This document shows positions 45,239 through 57,200 of a stretch of DNA of 64,000 nt, one piece after another. Below the pieces are notes generated by a model that worked only from the letters and a program-made list of their open reading frames with translations, had not been told where the DNA came from and made no database searches. The stretch is from Gentiana macrophylla (taxonomy: Eukaryota > Streptophyta > Magnoliopsida > Gentianales > Gentianaceae). The stretch lies in the NCBI GenBank assembly GCA_026214975.1, contig CM047806.1:46551447-46615446 (forward strand), written 5' to 3'. Every line of letters starts with the position of its first letter. Positions within the stretch are counted from its first letter, which is position 1. The translations under genes were made by a program, and so were the position numbers.

Positions 45239-48200
45239 CTAAACAATGGTTGGATATAGCTTGGCTTGCTGCTTAACCCTTATCTTGTATTCTCCTGGAT
45301 TCTGCAATATGTGGATTATGTATTCTTTAAGAACAGGAGATAATTTATTAAGCATCCTGCCTATGTGGGGCAATTTAGACCCAAAAAAAAATGCTTATGC
45401 ATGGAAGCATTCGGCTTATACGGGGGTTTGAGGAAGGGTAGGGCCCTTTAGGCATCTCCCTGTAGCCTTGCTTTATATATTCAAGGCTCAAAACATTTCA
45501 CAAGGCAAAAACTTTTACCGTTGCGCCTAGGTTCCTCCTCTCCTTCACATAATAAAAGCAAAGAGAGAAAAGAAAGGAAAAAAAGAAGGGGTCTTTAAAG
45601 GCACCACACTAAATCTACCATTGCCCTTATGAGCACCCAGTTTATGTATATTTTTAAACCTTGTAGTGGTGCCCCAGGTAGATTTGGTGTGGTGCCCTTA
45701 AAGTTCCGAAAAAGAAAAAGGAGGGAGGGGGGCTATTCGAGGAGGAAATCAATGCACTGGGTTTGACAAATCCAAACTTAACCAACCTGTATGAACATCT
45801 GATAACCATCGGTTTGTGCTGGATCATTAGGATTTGGTGTATCCAGTAAATCCTGGATGCCTACCAGAATTTGTTTCACTGTAATTGCTGGTCTCCATCC
45901 CTAATTAAAAGGGCCAAGATCAAAGGACTTAGTTTAGCCACATAAAAGAATGACAAAATAACGGAGTTTAAGAATACTGTTACTACTCACACTGTCCTCA
46001 TTGAGTATAGATAAACAAACTGTTCCAGAAGGGTAAACATTGGGGTGAAAGAATCCAGGAGGGAACTTGCATTTGGGAGGTTTGCTAGGGTAATCCTCAC
46101 TAAAGTGCATTGTCAGAGGGTAGTAGCCTCCCTCCCAGTCTGTCTGCAACAACATGTATAATATATTTCAATTCACTTGTACATAATAACAGAGAATCAA
46201 GAACACTTAAATACTCACACGAATATATCGATGATTTCAGATTTCAAGGTCGACAGAAACCTAGAAATATGTAATTAGACAAAACGGGACAATTGCCAAG
46301 TAAGTAAGCGATCATGCATCCTCCATCGTACAATTAGAAATGATAAATCAAACCATAACGAGAGAGTATCACATAAATAGACATATATAGATGCCTTTAG
46401 CATTAAAAGGAGGAAACAATTTTCTGTATAGATGAAAACATCAATACACACTTGAAGCACGCACACAACATATTAAAATGGGGAGGGTAAGCATAATTGT
46501 TAAAATTTCAAAGATCATGGACCAAAAGACTACCACCACAATTTCTTGACTCACAAATTCAGAAACTAAGAAGCTAAAGAAACTTGTTTATTAGAAAGAA
46601 CAAGAATTATAACCAGCAACGACTCAAAAATGGTTCAAAAGACGGGCAAAAAGAAAACTAAGCTATATCTAGCATTTTTTAATAAACCAATTGAACACCC
46701 ACAAGAATAAATTTCAGGACAAACAGAAGACCATTGCGCCTCAACGAGATCCATGAAATCAACTCGCCTTAACGAGGTCCCTGTAATCAACTCTGGTGCA
46801 ATGTCTTAACTTAATCCCCAAATAGATAACAAAGCAATCAACACTAAACACAATTAACCAACTACAATATGTATACTATCAACATGGCTCAAGTCCTTGT
46901 TCATCATGATAGTCCAAACATGTGGAGATCGACAAATTCTTTAAAAAAAAAATTGACAGTCAAGACATCTATAATTCATGTTCCTTCCAAGCACCAGATA
47001 GTTGACATCTCAACTAAAGTTATTTCTCCAAGCCAATTCATAGATGTGTCCTACAAGCTTGGTTGCCTCAATATCTGCAACCAAGCTTGAGAAAGGGTGT
47101 AAAAGGATATAATTTAAAGTTAAATATTTTATTTATCTAATTTTTTACCCGTTTGATGTCATAGATTGATAGTTGGTGGTTACAAGTTACTTTAGATAAT
47201 AACTCATGAGCTGTATTTGAGCCGTGTCCGAATTTTTTATTATCTAAGGGACTGTTTATATTCTGCCGGCTCTATTTACTCTCATAGCCATTAGATCCTT
47301 CTTTTGTACTCTATATAGGTCATTCTTCTTGAATGAAATGAAATAAGAAGTTATACTTCTATCAATCTCAAACTTTTCAATATTGCACTCATGGATTTTC
47401 CAGCAGGCTTACACCCGGTCAGCCCATATACCTTAAATAGGTCAAGGCCATACTTCTTTGTGTTGCAACCAATCCCTCCTTGGATTTAGCCACTTCTATT
47501 CCCCGGAAGTACTTTAATGGCCAACGGTCTTTGATTTCAAATTTATCAAAGAGGCTCTTTTTTACCTTCCGTGCTCCTTCCACGTCATCACCTGTGAGAA
47601 CAACATCATCCACATACAATCAACACAGTCAGTTTACCATTGTCAGCTCTCTTAATAAACAAAGTATGGTCTGCCAAACCCTGAACAAACCCAGTTCCAT
47701 TAAGGAACTTTATGAATCAATCAAACCAAGCTCCAAGACTTTGTTTGAATCCATAATGAGACTTTTTCAGCCTGAAAACTCATCCTTTAAAGTGTTTTCC
47801 AAAACCTAGTGGACTATCCATGTACACTTCCTCCTTTAAGTCGCCATAGAGGAATGCATTTTTTATGTCTAACCGGTTCAAGGGCCCATTTAGATTTACA
47901 ACCATTGATAGAACGATCCGGTAGTGTTCAATTTTGCTGCTGGTGAGAAGGTTTTGGAGTAATCAATGCCATGGATTTGTGAATACCCTTTGGTAACCAA
48001 CCTAGCCGTATACCGTTCAATTGAGCCATCATATTTATATTTGACAGTGAATGCCCATTTACAGCCTACAGTTTCCTCTCTTCTGGTAAACTCACAACTT
48101 CCTAAGTGTCATTCTTCTCCCAGGCTCTCATCTCCTCAAAGAATGCCTTTCTCCACTCAGGAGCATTTAGAGCTCCAAGTATGCTTGTTGGTGTGGTGGT

Positions 48201-51200
48201 ATTAGAAGGGGTTGAAATGAAGGCTTTATATTGGGAAGAGACATTTTTGTAGGTGAAGTTGGACAAAGGATGCTTAGTGCAGGTTGTAGGTTGCTTTGTG
48301 ATAGCTATATAGAGGACATCAAGTAAGAGGTCTTTCTTCTATTTTGATGTTTCAGATGATGATAAGTCACTTTCTGTAGAAAATAGCAATTAGAGAGGAG
48401 AAAGATAGGAGGAAACTCTTGTTTTATTGCTTAGATACTTATCGGGTAGATAAGAGATGATTACAATATATAGAAGAGGCCTCCAACGGCTATAAAAGTA
48501 AACCCAGCGGCTATAAGCACAGTAAAAGCAGTTTACTGTTTCTAGAAAGATTAAGCATTAAACTAAGGCCAAAAAGGGTTATAAAAAAAAAGGCACAAAA
48601 CAAGCACTAAACAGGTGCTGAATAATAACAACATGTCTAATATTCAACACTCCCCGTCAAGTTTGGTTGTATATGTTGATCCAGCCAAGCTTGAAGTGTA
48701 GATGTTGGAAGACTTGATTTGAGACAGCCTTTGTTAGAAGATCAGCCACTTGATCCTTAGTCTTGATGTGGAACAAGGAAATGTCACCATTGTCCACATT
48801 CACCCTTAAGAAGTGTCTGTCTACTTCTACAAGTTTTGTTTTATCATGATGAGTGGGATTTTCTACAATACATAATGCAGAGGTGTTGTCACACATGATC
48901 TGTATAGGTTTGGTGATAGCAAACCCTAATTCTTCTAGCATCATCTTTATCCATAAGCCTTCACACACTCCCAGAGCTAAAGCTCTAACTTCATATTCGG
49001 CACTGCTTCTGGATACAACATGATGTTTATTGCTTCTCCAGGTAGTAAGATTCCCCTAAATATAAGTGCAATATCCAGAAGTTGATCTCATATCTGGACC
49101 ACCCCTGCATAATCTGCATCTGTGTAGATTTGAATTTCTCTAGTCTTATTTTTCTTGAACATTATGCCCTGTCTAGGATCCTTGAGAAATCTGAGCACCC
49201 TTTCTGCAATTTGCATATGCCTTTCTGTTGGTTGATGCATAAACTGGCTTATCAAACCTACAGCATAGCATATATTAGGTCTAGTATGTAAGAGATAAAT
49301 GAGTTTTCCCACAAGCCTCTGATATCTTCCCTTATCCACAGGAGGACTATCATTATTTTTGTCCAACTGTAGCCCTGGTTCCACAGGGGTATTTGCTGGT
49401 TTACAACCCAGCATACCAGTCTCTTTTAAGAGATCCAGGGTGTATTTCCTTTGGGAAATAGAAAGACCAGTTGCATTTCTAGCAATTTCCATTCCAAGGA
49501 AATACTTAGGACTCCCAAGGACTTTAATTTCAAATTCAGATGCTAGAATAGCTTAATTTTGCAGATTCCATCATTATCATCCTCAGTAAGGATGATATCA
49601 TCCACATAAACTACAAGAATAGTAGTTTTTCCAGAAATTTTCCTTATGAATAAGGTATGATCTGTGTGACATTGATGGAAACCATGCTCTAGGAGATTGT
49701 TTTAGACCATATGGGGACTTTTTCAGTTTGCATACATCACCCTGATTCCCTAGGTATTTAAACCCTGGGGGGAGATGCATGTAAACCTCCTCATCCAAAT
49801 CCCCATATAAGAAAGCATTCTTTATATCAAGTTGGGTCAAGGACCAATCCAAATTCACAGCCATACTCATTGGGATCCTGATGGTATTAAGCTTTGCAAC
49901 AGGGGCAAAGGTTTCATGATAATCAATCCCATAGGATTGAGTGAAACCCCTTGCCACAAGTCTAGCTTTATACCTGTTAAGGGTACCATCTGCATTGTAT
50001 TTCAGAGTGAAAATCCACCTACACCCAACAAGGTGTTTTCCTTGAGGAAGAGGAATGATGTCCCAAGTTTCATTTTTAACAAGGGCATGCATTTCTTCCT
50101 CTAGTGCAGCATTCCATTCTGGGCTTCTCAAGGCATCATGGACACCCTTTGGTATCTTTATGGTGTCCAGACTACTTGTAAAAGCCAGAAACTGAGGACA
50201 CAAATTATCATAGGACATAAAGTTATAAAGGGTATGGGCAGTACAGCTCCTAACCCCTTTCCTTCTTGCAATAGGAAGATCTTCCTGAGAATTATCATTC
50301 TCATGGTCACTAGGTGAATCAGTACTCTGATAATCAGTGCTAGTTTGATCATCAAAATCCTGTTTTTCAGAAGTTTGTTCATCAGAACTCAGATTATTTA
50401 GGTTGTCCTCATCCTCATAAATTTCAACCTCAGGATTTTGTGAGATTGCCTTTCTTTTTCTAGAGTACACAATAATATTGGGTACTTGATCATTCTGTTT
50501 GTCCATAGCAGGACTTTGTTGTTGAGAAGTTCCAGTCAAATCTGGATCTGTTGGTGGTGCATTAGATTCTTCATTATTTTCAGCAGGGTCAATATTCCAA
50601 GATTCATAGTGATCTTGAAATATCTCCCCTGAGGAGAATGATCATTGTTGTAGAAAGGTTGTTCTTCTACAAAAGTTACATACATGGTGTTATAGTATTT
50701 TCTGGTACAAGGGCAATAGCATTTGTACCCTTGTTGGGAGGATGAATACCCAACAAAGATACATTTTACAGATCTTGGATCAAGCTTTCCTCTATTATGA
50801 GGATGAATATGAACATAGCACACACACCCAAAAACTTTGAATTCCAGGGTGCTTATAAAGTGTGTTCCACGATGTCCCTCCTTTAGCACTTGGATAGGAG
50901 TTTGGAAACCTAGAATCCTTGAAGGCATTCTATTAATGAGATAGGTTGCTGTAAGGACAACCTCACCCCACAAATACTTGGGCACCTTCATAGTGAACAT
51001 GATGCTCCCAGCAACTTCCAGGAGATGCATGTTCTTCCTCTCAGCCACCCCATTTTGTTGGGGGTATCAACACAGGTACTTATATGAATGATCCCTTTGT
51101 CAGAAAAAAAATGAGGTAAAACCTTTCTCAAAGTATTCCTTACCATTATCAGTCTTGAGTACTTTAATTTCACTATTAAACTGAGTTTTGATCATGGTAT

Positions 51201-54200
51201 AGAAAGTTTTGAAGATAGGTCCAACCTCATATTTTTCTTTTAAAAGAAATAGCCAAGTAACTCTACTGTGATCATCAATAAAACTGACAAACCATCTCTT
51301 GCCAGTGATGGTCCCCAAATATCACTGTGAAATAGAGAGAAAGGACTAGAAGGTGCATACACCTTTTTAGGAAAGTTAGTTCTAGTATGCTTAGAAAATT
51401 GACAGATTTCACAATTAAGAGAATCAATATTTATTCCTTTAAACATACTAGGGTACAACTTTTTCAAGTACAAAAAATTTGGATGCCCTAGTCTATAGTG
51501 AAGAAGCATAATGTTGTTACAAGAAGATGTACTTCTACAACTAATAGATAGACCCTTAGGAATATTATCCATACAAAACTTGGAATAAGGAGTCTTCAAA
51601 ATAAACAGCCCTGATCTTACTTCAGCACTACCAATCTCCTCTATTGAACTCAAATCCTGAAACTTACAGCCATTAGTATGAAATATCACAGAGCATTTAG
51701 AGTCTTTTATGAATCTACTAACAGACAGTAAATTGCATTGTAAGTTAGGAACATAAAGGACATCTTTTATTGTGATATTTTCACTTAAAACAATGTTTCC
51801 AGTCCCAACAACTTGGGAAATAGAGCCATCAACAATCTTAACATTATGAGGGTGAGTACATTTGAAAAGTTTGATAAACAATTCTGGATTTTCAGTCATA
51901 TGGTTAGATGCACCAGAATCCACAATCCATATGTTCTTAAGGATTTGATTTCCAGAATAGGCATTAAAACACACACATGTATTAGCCATGGAGACATTGC
52001 CATGAGGAGCAGCAGTCTGTGTATTTTGAGCAGTCAGCAGCCTTTTTAGGGTTTCAACCTGATCAATGCTAAAAACACCATTGTGTTCCTCAACGTTGGC
52101 TAGTCTAGCAGAGCTTTCAGGTGTGTGATTGGGCCTAGAGGACTTCCAGTTTGCTGGTTTTCCATGGATTTTCCAGCAAGTATCCTTGGTATGACCAGTT
52201 TTCTTGCAGTTTCACAAGCTGGTCTAGTACCTTTGGATTTCATATTAGGACCAGTAGTGCTCTTAGTGAAAAGAGCACTGGATTCAGTAGATAAACCAGG
52301 GTTAGACACCCTAGTAGATGAAACAGGATTAGACACCCCATTTAACATAAGTTTTCTTCTACTTTCCTCATGTTTAATATTAGCAAACACACTTTTGATG
52401 GATGGAAAAGGTTTAGAGCTCAGTACTCTTCCTCTCACATCATCAAGAGATGAGTTCAGTCCCATCAAAAATTTGAAGATTCTTTTCTTCTCCTTAATGG
52501 CCTTCTATGTCTTGGCATTAGTACTAGACTGCCAAGATATATTTTCAAAGGCATCAAGTTGTTGGCAAGATCTTGACAGGAGGTTGTAGTAGTCAGTAAC
52601 TGACATCTCCCCTTGTCTTGGATCATGCAGCTTTGTTTCAATTTCATACTGCTCAGAGGTGTTATCTCTTTTTGAGTAGAGATCTGCAGCATTGCTCCAG
52701 ATTTCTTCAGCAGTATCATAGAGGAGAAAGTTCTCTGCAATGTTTGGAGTCATGGACCCCAACAAGATGGACACTACATTGCTGTTTTCCACCCTCCATT
52801 TTTTGCTAGATGGATCCCCTTCTGCAGGAGCTTGACTCTCACCAGTGAGATATTCTTCCTTGCCTCTTCCAGTGATGTAAAATCTCACTGTTCTGGACCA
52901 TTGGAGATAATTGTCACCATTAAGTTTGTGACTAGAAAGTGGCATTAAAGAGGGTTCAGAGTTCCAGGGAGCAGCATTAGAGACTGCTTCATCCCTGGAA
53001 TTAACTTCTGAAGATTGCTCAGTTGCCATAGAGGAAGAGAAAGTAAGCAGACAAGAGTTTGAGATCTTTAAGGCTCTGATACCATGTAGAAAATAGCACT
53101 TAGAGAGGAGAAAGATAGGAGGAAACTCTTGTTTTATTGCTTAGATACTTATCGGGTAGATAAGAGATGATTACAATATATTGAAGAGGCCTCCAACGGC
53201 TATAAAAGTAAACCCAACAGCTATAAGCACAGTAAAAGCAGTTTACTATTTCTAGAAAGATTAAGCACTAAACTAAGGCCAAAAAGGGTATTAATAAAAA
53301 AAAAAGGCACAGAACAAGCACTAAACAGGTGCTGAATAATAACATGTCTAATATTCAACACTTTCACTTGGCTAATGCTGCGTTTGAGGGCTTACTTGGG
53401 AATCATATGTCAGTTATGAGGCCCTTGTAGGTTCGGCTATTGATTCAGGGTTTTTCTCACATAAGCCTTTCCCTTGAACATCAATGTATCATCAAGTTCA
53501 GGTAGTGTTAATTTCAGATCTTGTAGTGTTTTTTCAAAATCCTTGTTAGTAACATCCTCTCTTGCTTCCTCGCATATTTCCTTCCGATCAAGACCATTAG
53601 TTTATTCGTCAGTGATTTTTACCATAGTTGAAGCCAATTAAATCACAGAAAAAAGCAATGTTGTTATAATTATGTTCACTTCTAGACTCACCTTCAAATT
53701 GCACAATGTCAAAAAACATGTGTTATTCAAAAAAGGTTAAATCCATTGTAACAATTACTTGTCTGTTTTCGAAGTCATAGTACTTGTAGCTCTTCTTTGT
53801 TGATGAATAACCTATAAAAATACATGTCTTTGGACTTAGGTTAGAATCTCCCTCTGTTCTAGACTTGAGTGACGACATAACACCCAAATAGCTTCAGAGG
53901 TAAGGTGCTGAAAATTCTTAACTGAGGATATATAGCCTGCCTGTAACAGGCTTCATGGAGTTATATACTCCAAAATTCTAGAGGGTAACCTGTGTATACA
54001 ATAGGTGGCTGTCAAAACTCCTCCCATAGAAACTTTAAAGGCATCTACAGGTGAACATAAAGGCTCTGGACACTTCTAGCATGTGTCTGTTTTTCATCTC
54101 AACCACTTCATTCTGCCGAGAGGTTCCTACATATGAACTCTGGTGGACAATTCCCTTTCCAATGAAAAACCCTACTAGATACTGATTGAAGTACTCAGTT

Positions 54201-57200
54201 CCATTGTCACTCCTCAGAACTTGGATCTAAGTATGGAATCGTGTCATTTCATATGAGTTTTTAAAGATTTGCTCAACATCATATTCCAGGTTACTCTTGA
54301 ATGATTATCGATGAAAGTTATAAACCAATGTTCTTCAGTTAAGGTTTTAACCCTTGTAGGACCCAAACATCACAATGGATCATAGGTTTGGAAGCTTGTA
54401 AATTTGCGGAAATAGGATCTTCTACATTGCTTAGCATACTTGCACACTTCACACTTAAAACTGAAAATATTTTATTAAAGTTAAGTTGAATAGAGTTTTT
54501 TCATATAAGAAAGACTAGTGTGACCTAGTCTATGATGCAAAATTATAATTTAATCTTGACAAAAAATGGAGTCTGTGAAATTGCACCCTTTCAGTTGAGA
54601 ATCCTTATGTGATTCTAACCCTTGATCTAGGACATAAAGGCTTCAGACCTACCAAGCAACCTCCCCACAGCCAAGTCCTGAAACACGCATTCACTTTTTA
54701 TGAAAATAACTCTATAGTTTTCATCAGATGTGAGTTTATTTATTAATAAAAGATTACAGGACAATTTTGGCACATGCAGAATGTTTTTCAAGGTTATGTT
54801 TGGTGAGACAATGATGGGTCCTTTTTTTGCAATGGTTGAAAGAGATCGATCTGCCAATCTAATTTTCTGTTTTTCAACACATGTACTATATGTAGAGAAT
54901 AACTCTAGGTGACTAGTCATGTGATATGTTGCTCTTGAGTCAATAATGCTTAGGAGACTCCATGCCTATTCCCCACAAAAGGAATACATGAAGAGTTGCT
55001 TGAATCAACAAATAAGCAGGTAGGAGTAAGACTAAGTTGTGAAGTAAAAAGTTTACTCGGCTGATAAATTTTCTCCCTTATGAAGGGTAAAGCCCCTGCT
55101 GAATGTGAGACCCCCAGTTCAGAAGAAATCTGGTTTGCTTTTCCGGGATTTTGGTTGACATTCCTTACTCTGCTGGATTTGCAATGAAGTCTGCCATGTA
55201 TCTACAGCAGCTATCTCTAGTGTGACCAGTTTGTTTTGCAATGGTAGCACAGCATTTTAGTTTCTGCTTATTGATTTTCTTACCAAGCTCCGGCTTCCAA
55301 CCACAAGGGTAGATCCCTCTATTTATGGTTGAGCAGACTTGTGCATCACTTTCTTCCCTGCCTCTTCACGTTTAACTTTAGCAAAACTTCCTAAGAGGAA
55401 GCAGAGGTCTTCGCCCGAAAATCCTACCCATGACTTCATCAAATTATGGATTCAGTCCTGCTAGAAAGTACACCTTTTCATTTTAATCACGTTTTTTAAC
55501 TTCACATTGTCTCCAGAGCACTCACATGAGTCATCATGGCATAGGTCCAACTCCTACCACAATATAACTATTCATTACAGAACATTGTGACATCTCGTTC
55601 TTGCTTCAAACTCCACAATTTTGTTTTGAGTTCATAGATCTGAGAGCCGTTTTCCAGATCCGAATACATTTCTTTCTCAGCATCCCGTACATCTTTGGCT
55701 GTTGGAAGAAACATGTGAGGACTGAAAATGGCAAGCTCCATAGTTTTAACGAGTCATGCCAAAACTAGAGAGTTCCTTTTTGCATACGCCAGGAAGGTAA
55801 TCAAAAAGAAAGAAGATGAGTTCCTTTTTGCAATAAGGAACGAGAGTAAAGGGAGGGGGCACATCCATTTTCTGAAAACAAAATAAGGGCATTTCAGGAA
55901 ATGTCTAGATACGTTTCTAAAAGAAAGGTACAGATATAAATGAAAAAGGGAGGGAAAACGAATTCGAACGTGCAATTCTTCCTTCTGAACCGCAACAACA
56001 CTTTGAATCAAAATGCAAATGAAGCATGCATCATACATAATCCCTATTTTATAGGTTCCCTTCCCTCACAATGTGATCCAATCACCAATTGAATAATCTT
56101 CTCTTAATTTGGTAAAACCACTATCAAATTAAAAGCCTCATTTGCCACTTGGTGTATATGGTGTAATCTAAATTTTAATGAGGGCCATATGCCATCAGCT
56201 TTTGCAGGAGTACTGTTTTGGTCACAGAACCGTTTCATGTAAGAATCTGAACATTCAATATTCTCAAGGGTAAGCATTTCTCCTAAAATGGAATTCTCGA
56301 TTCAAAATGTGATTATCACTTATCACTTGATGCATCACTTGACATAACTTAATGGCCTTCGGTTAGAGAAGTACTTCAAAATTTTCTTGTAATTTTCTCA
56401 AGATCATATCACAATTGACATGTCTTCTCATGCCATTACCACATTTAAGCAACAAATTCACCACTATGTTGAACAGTTGTACCAAGTCAAACCACAACTA
56501 GTGACATGAAACCAGCAAATCATTGCTTATGAGGTAGAGGTGGTTTACTTATGTGGTTTCTTTGCGGGTAAGAAGGGGCGTAAATGGGTCGAGTCGACCC
56601 AGTATTGTTCAAAACGAGTCGAGCAATTTAAGATATTCTCAAGTTCATGTTCAAGGACGAGTATTTCGAACTCGAGCTAAGATTCAAAGAAGTTTTAAAA
56701 ACTAGAGTTCTGCATAGAGCTTATCGAGTTCAGTAGATTTTGAAAATTAATTCGAAAAATATTTAAATTATCACTTGATATAATAACAAAAAGTGTCATT
56801 TCAGATAGTTTGTATATGATTTTTTTAAATAAGCAAAATATATTTTATTTAGTGCCAAACAGTATTTATTTATTCAAATAATTTGATAGATAACAAGATA
56901 CAAAAGATATAAAATCAACTCGAGCTAATATACACATCTATCTAACATATATGTATGTGTACGTGTATAAATATACATATATGCTTTTTTTATTACATAT
57001 AAATAAATATATATTCGAGCTTGCTGATGAGTAGTCGAGTCGAGTATTACATTGCTCGAGTATCGTTCATTTAATTTTCAAGTCGAGTCGATTTCGAGTT
57101 CGAGCTGATTTGAGCTGGATCAAGTCGAGTTCTAGCTTGAGCCAATCAAGCTACTCACGAGTAGCTTGGCTGCTTAAAGCCTTACTTGTAAGTGAGAACA

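Larger units (their letters stand above)
48375..53360 (-). mobile_element. Complete Ty1/copia element F in SCE1 intron 2
   Basis: 4,986 bp on the minus strand. Two LTRs of 275 bp each (48375-48649 and 53086-53360) begin TGTAG and end TTCAACA on the plus strand. CTTTC is duplicated at 48370-48374 and 53361-53365. The PBS and polypurine tract are in place. Gag, protease, integrase, RT and RNase H are all present in copia order, but frameshifts break gag and pol. By eye, the LTRs differ at about seven bases and a few short indels, so this is the youngest large insertion in the window. The copia lineage is not determined. Confidence 0.95.

Noticed and set aside
45787..46155. SCE1 as a truncated pseudogene fragment
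   Set aside because: Exon 5 (45239-45301) and exons 1-2 (58388-58784) were found with matching phases, giving a full-length product.
55754..56038. Minus-strand frame of 94 codons in SCE1 intron 2
   Set aside because: It looks like intron or degraded copia 5' sequence and has no family match that I can defend.
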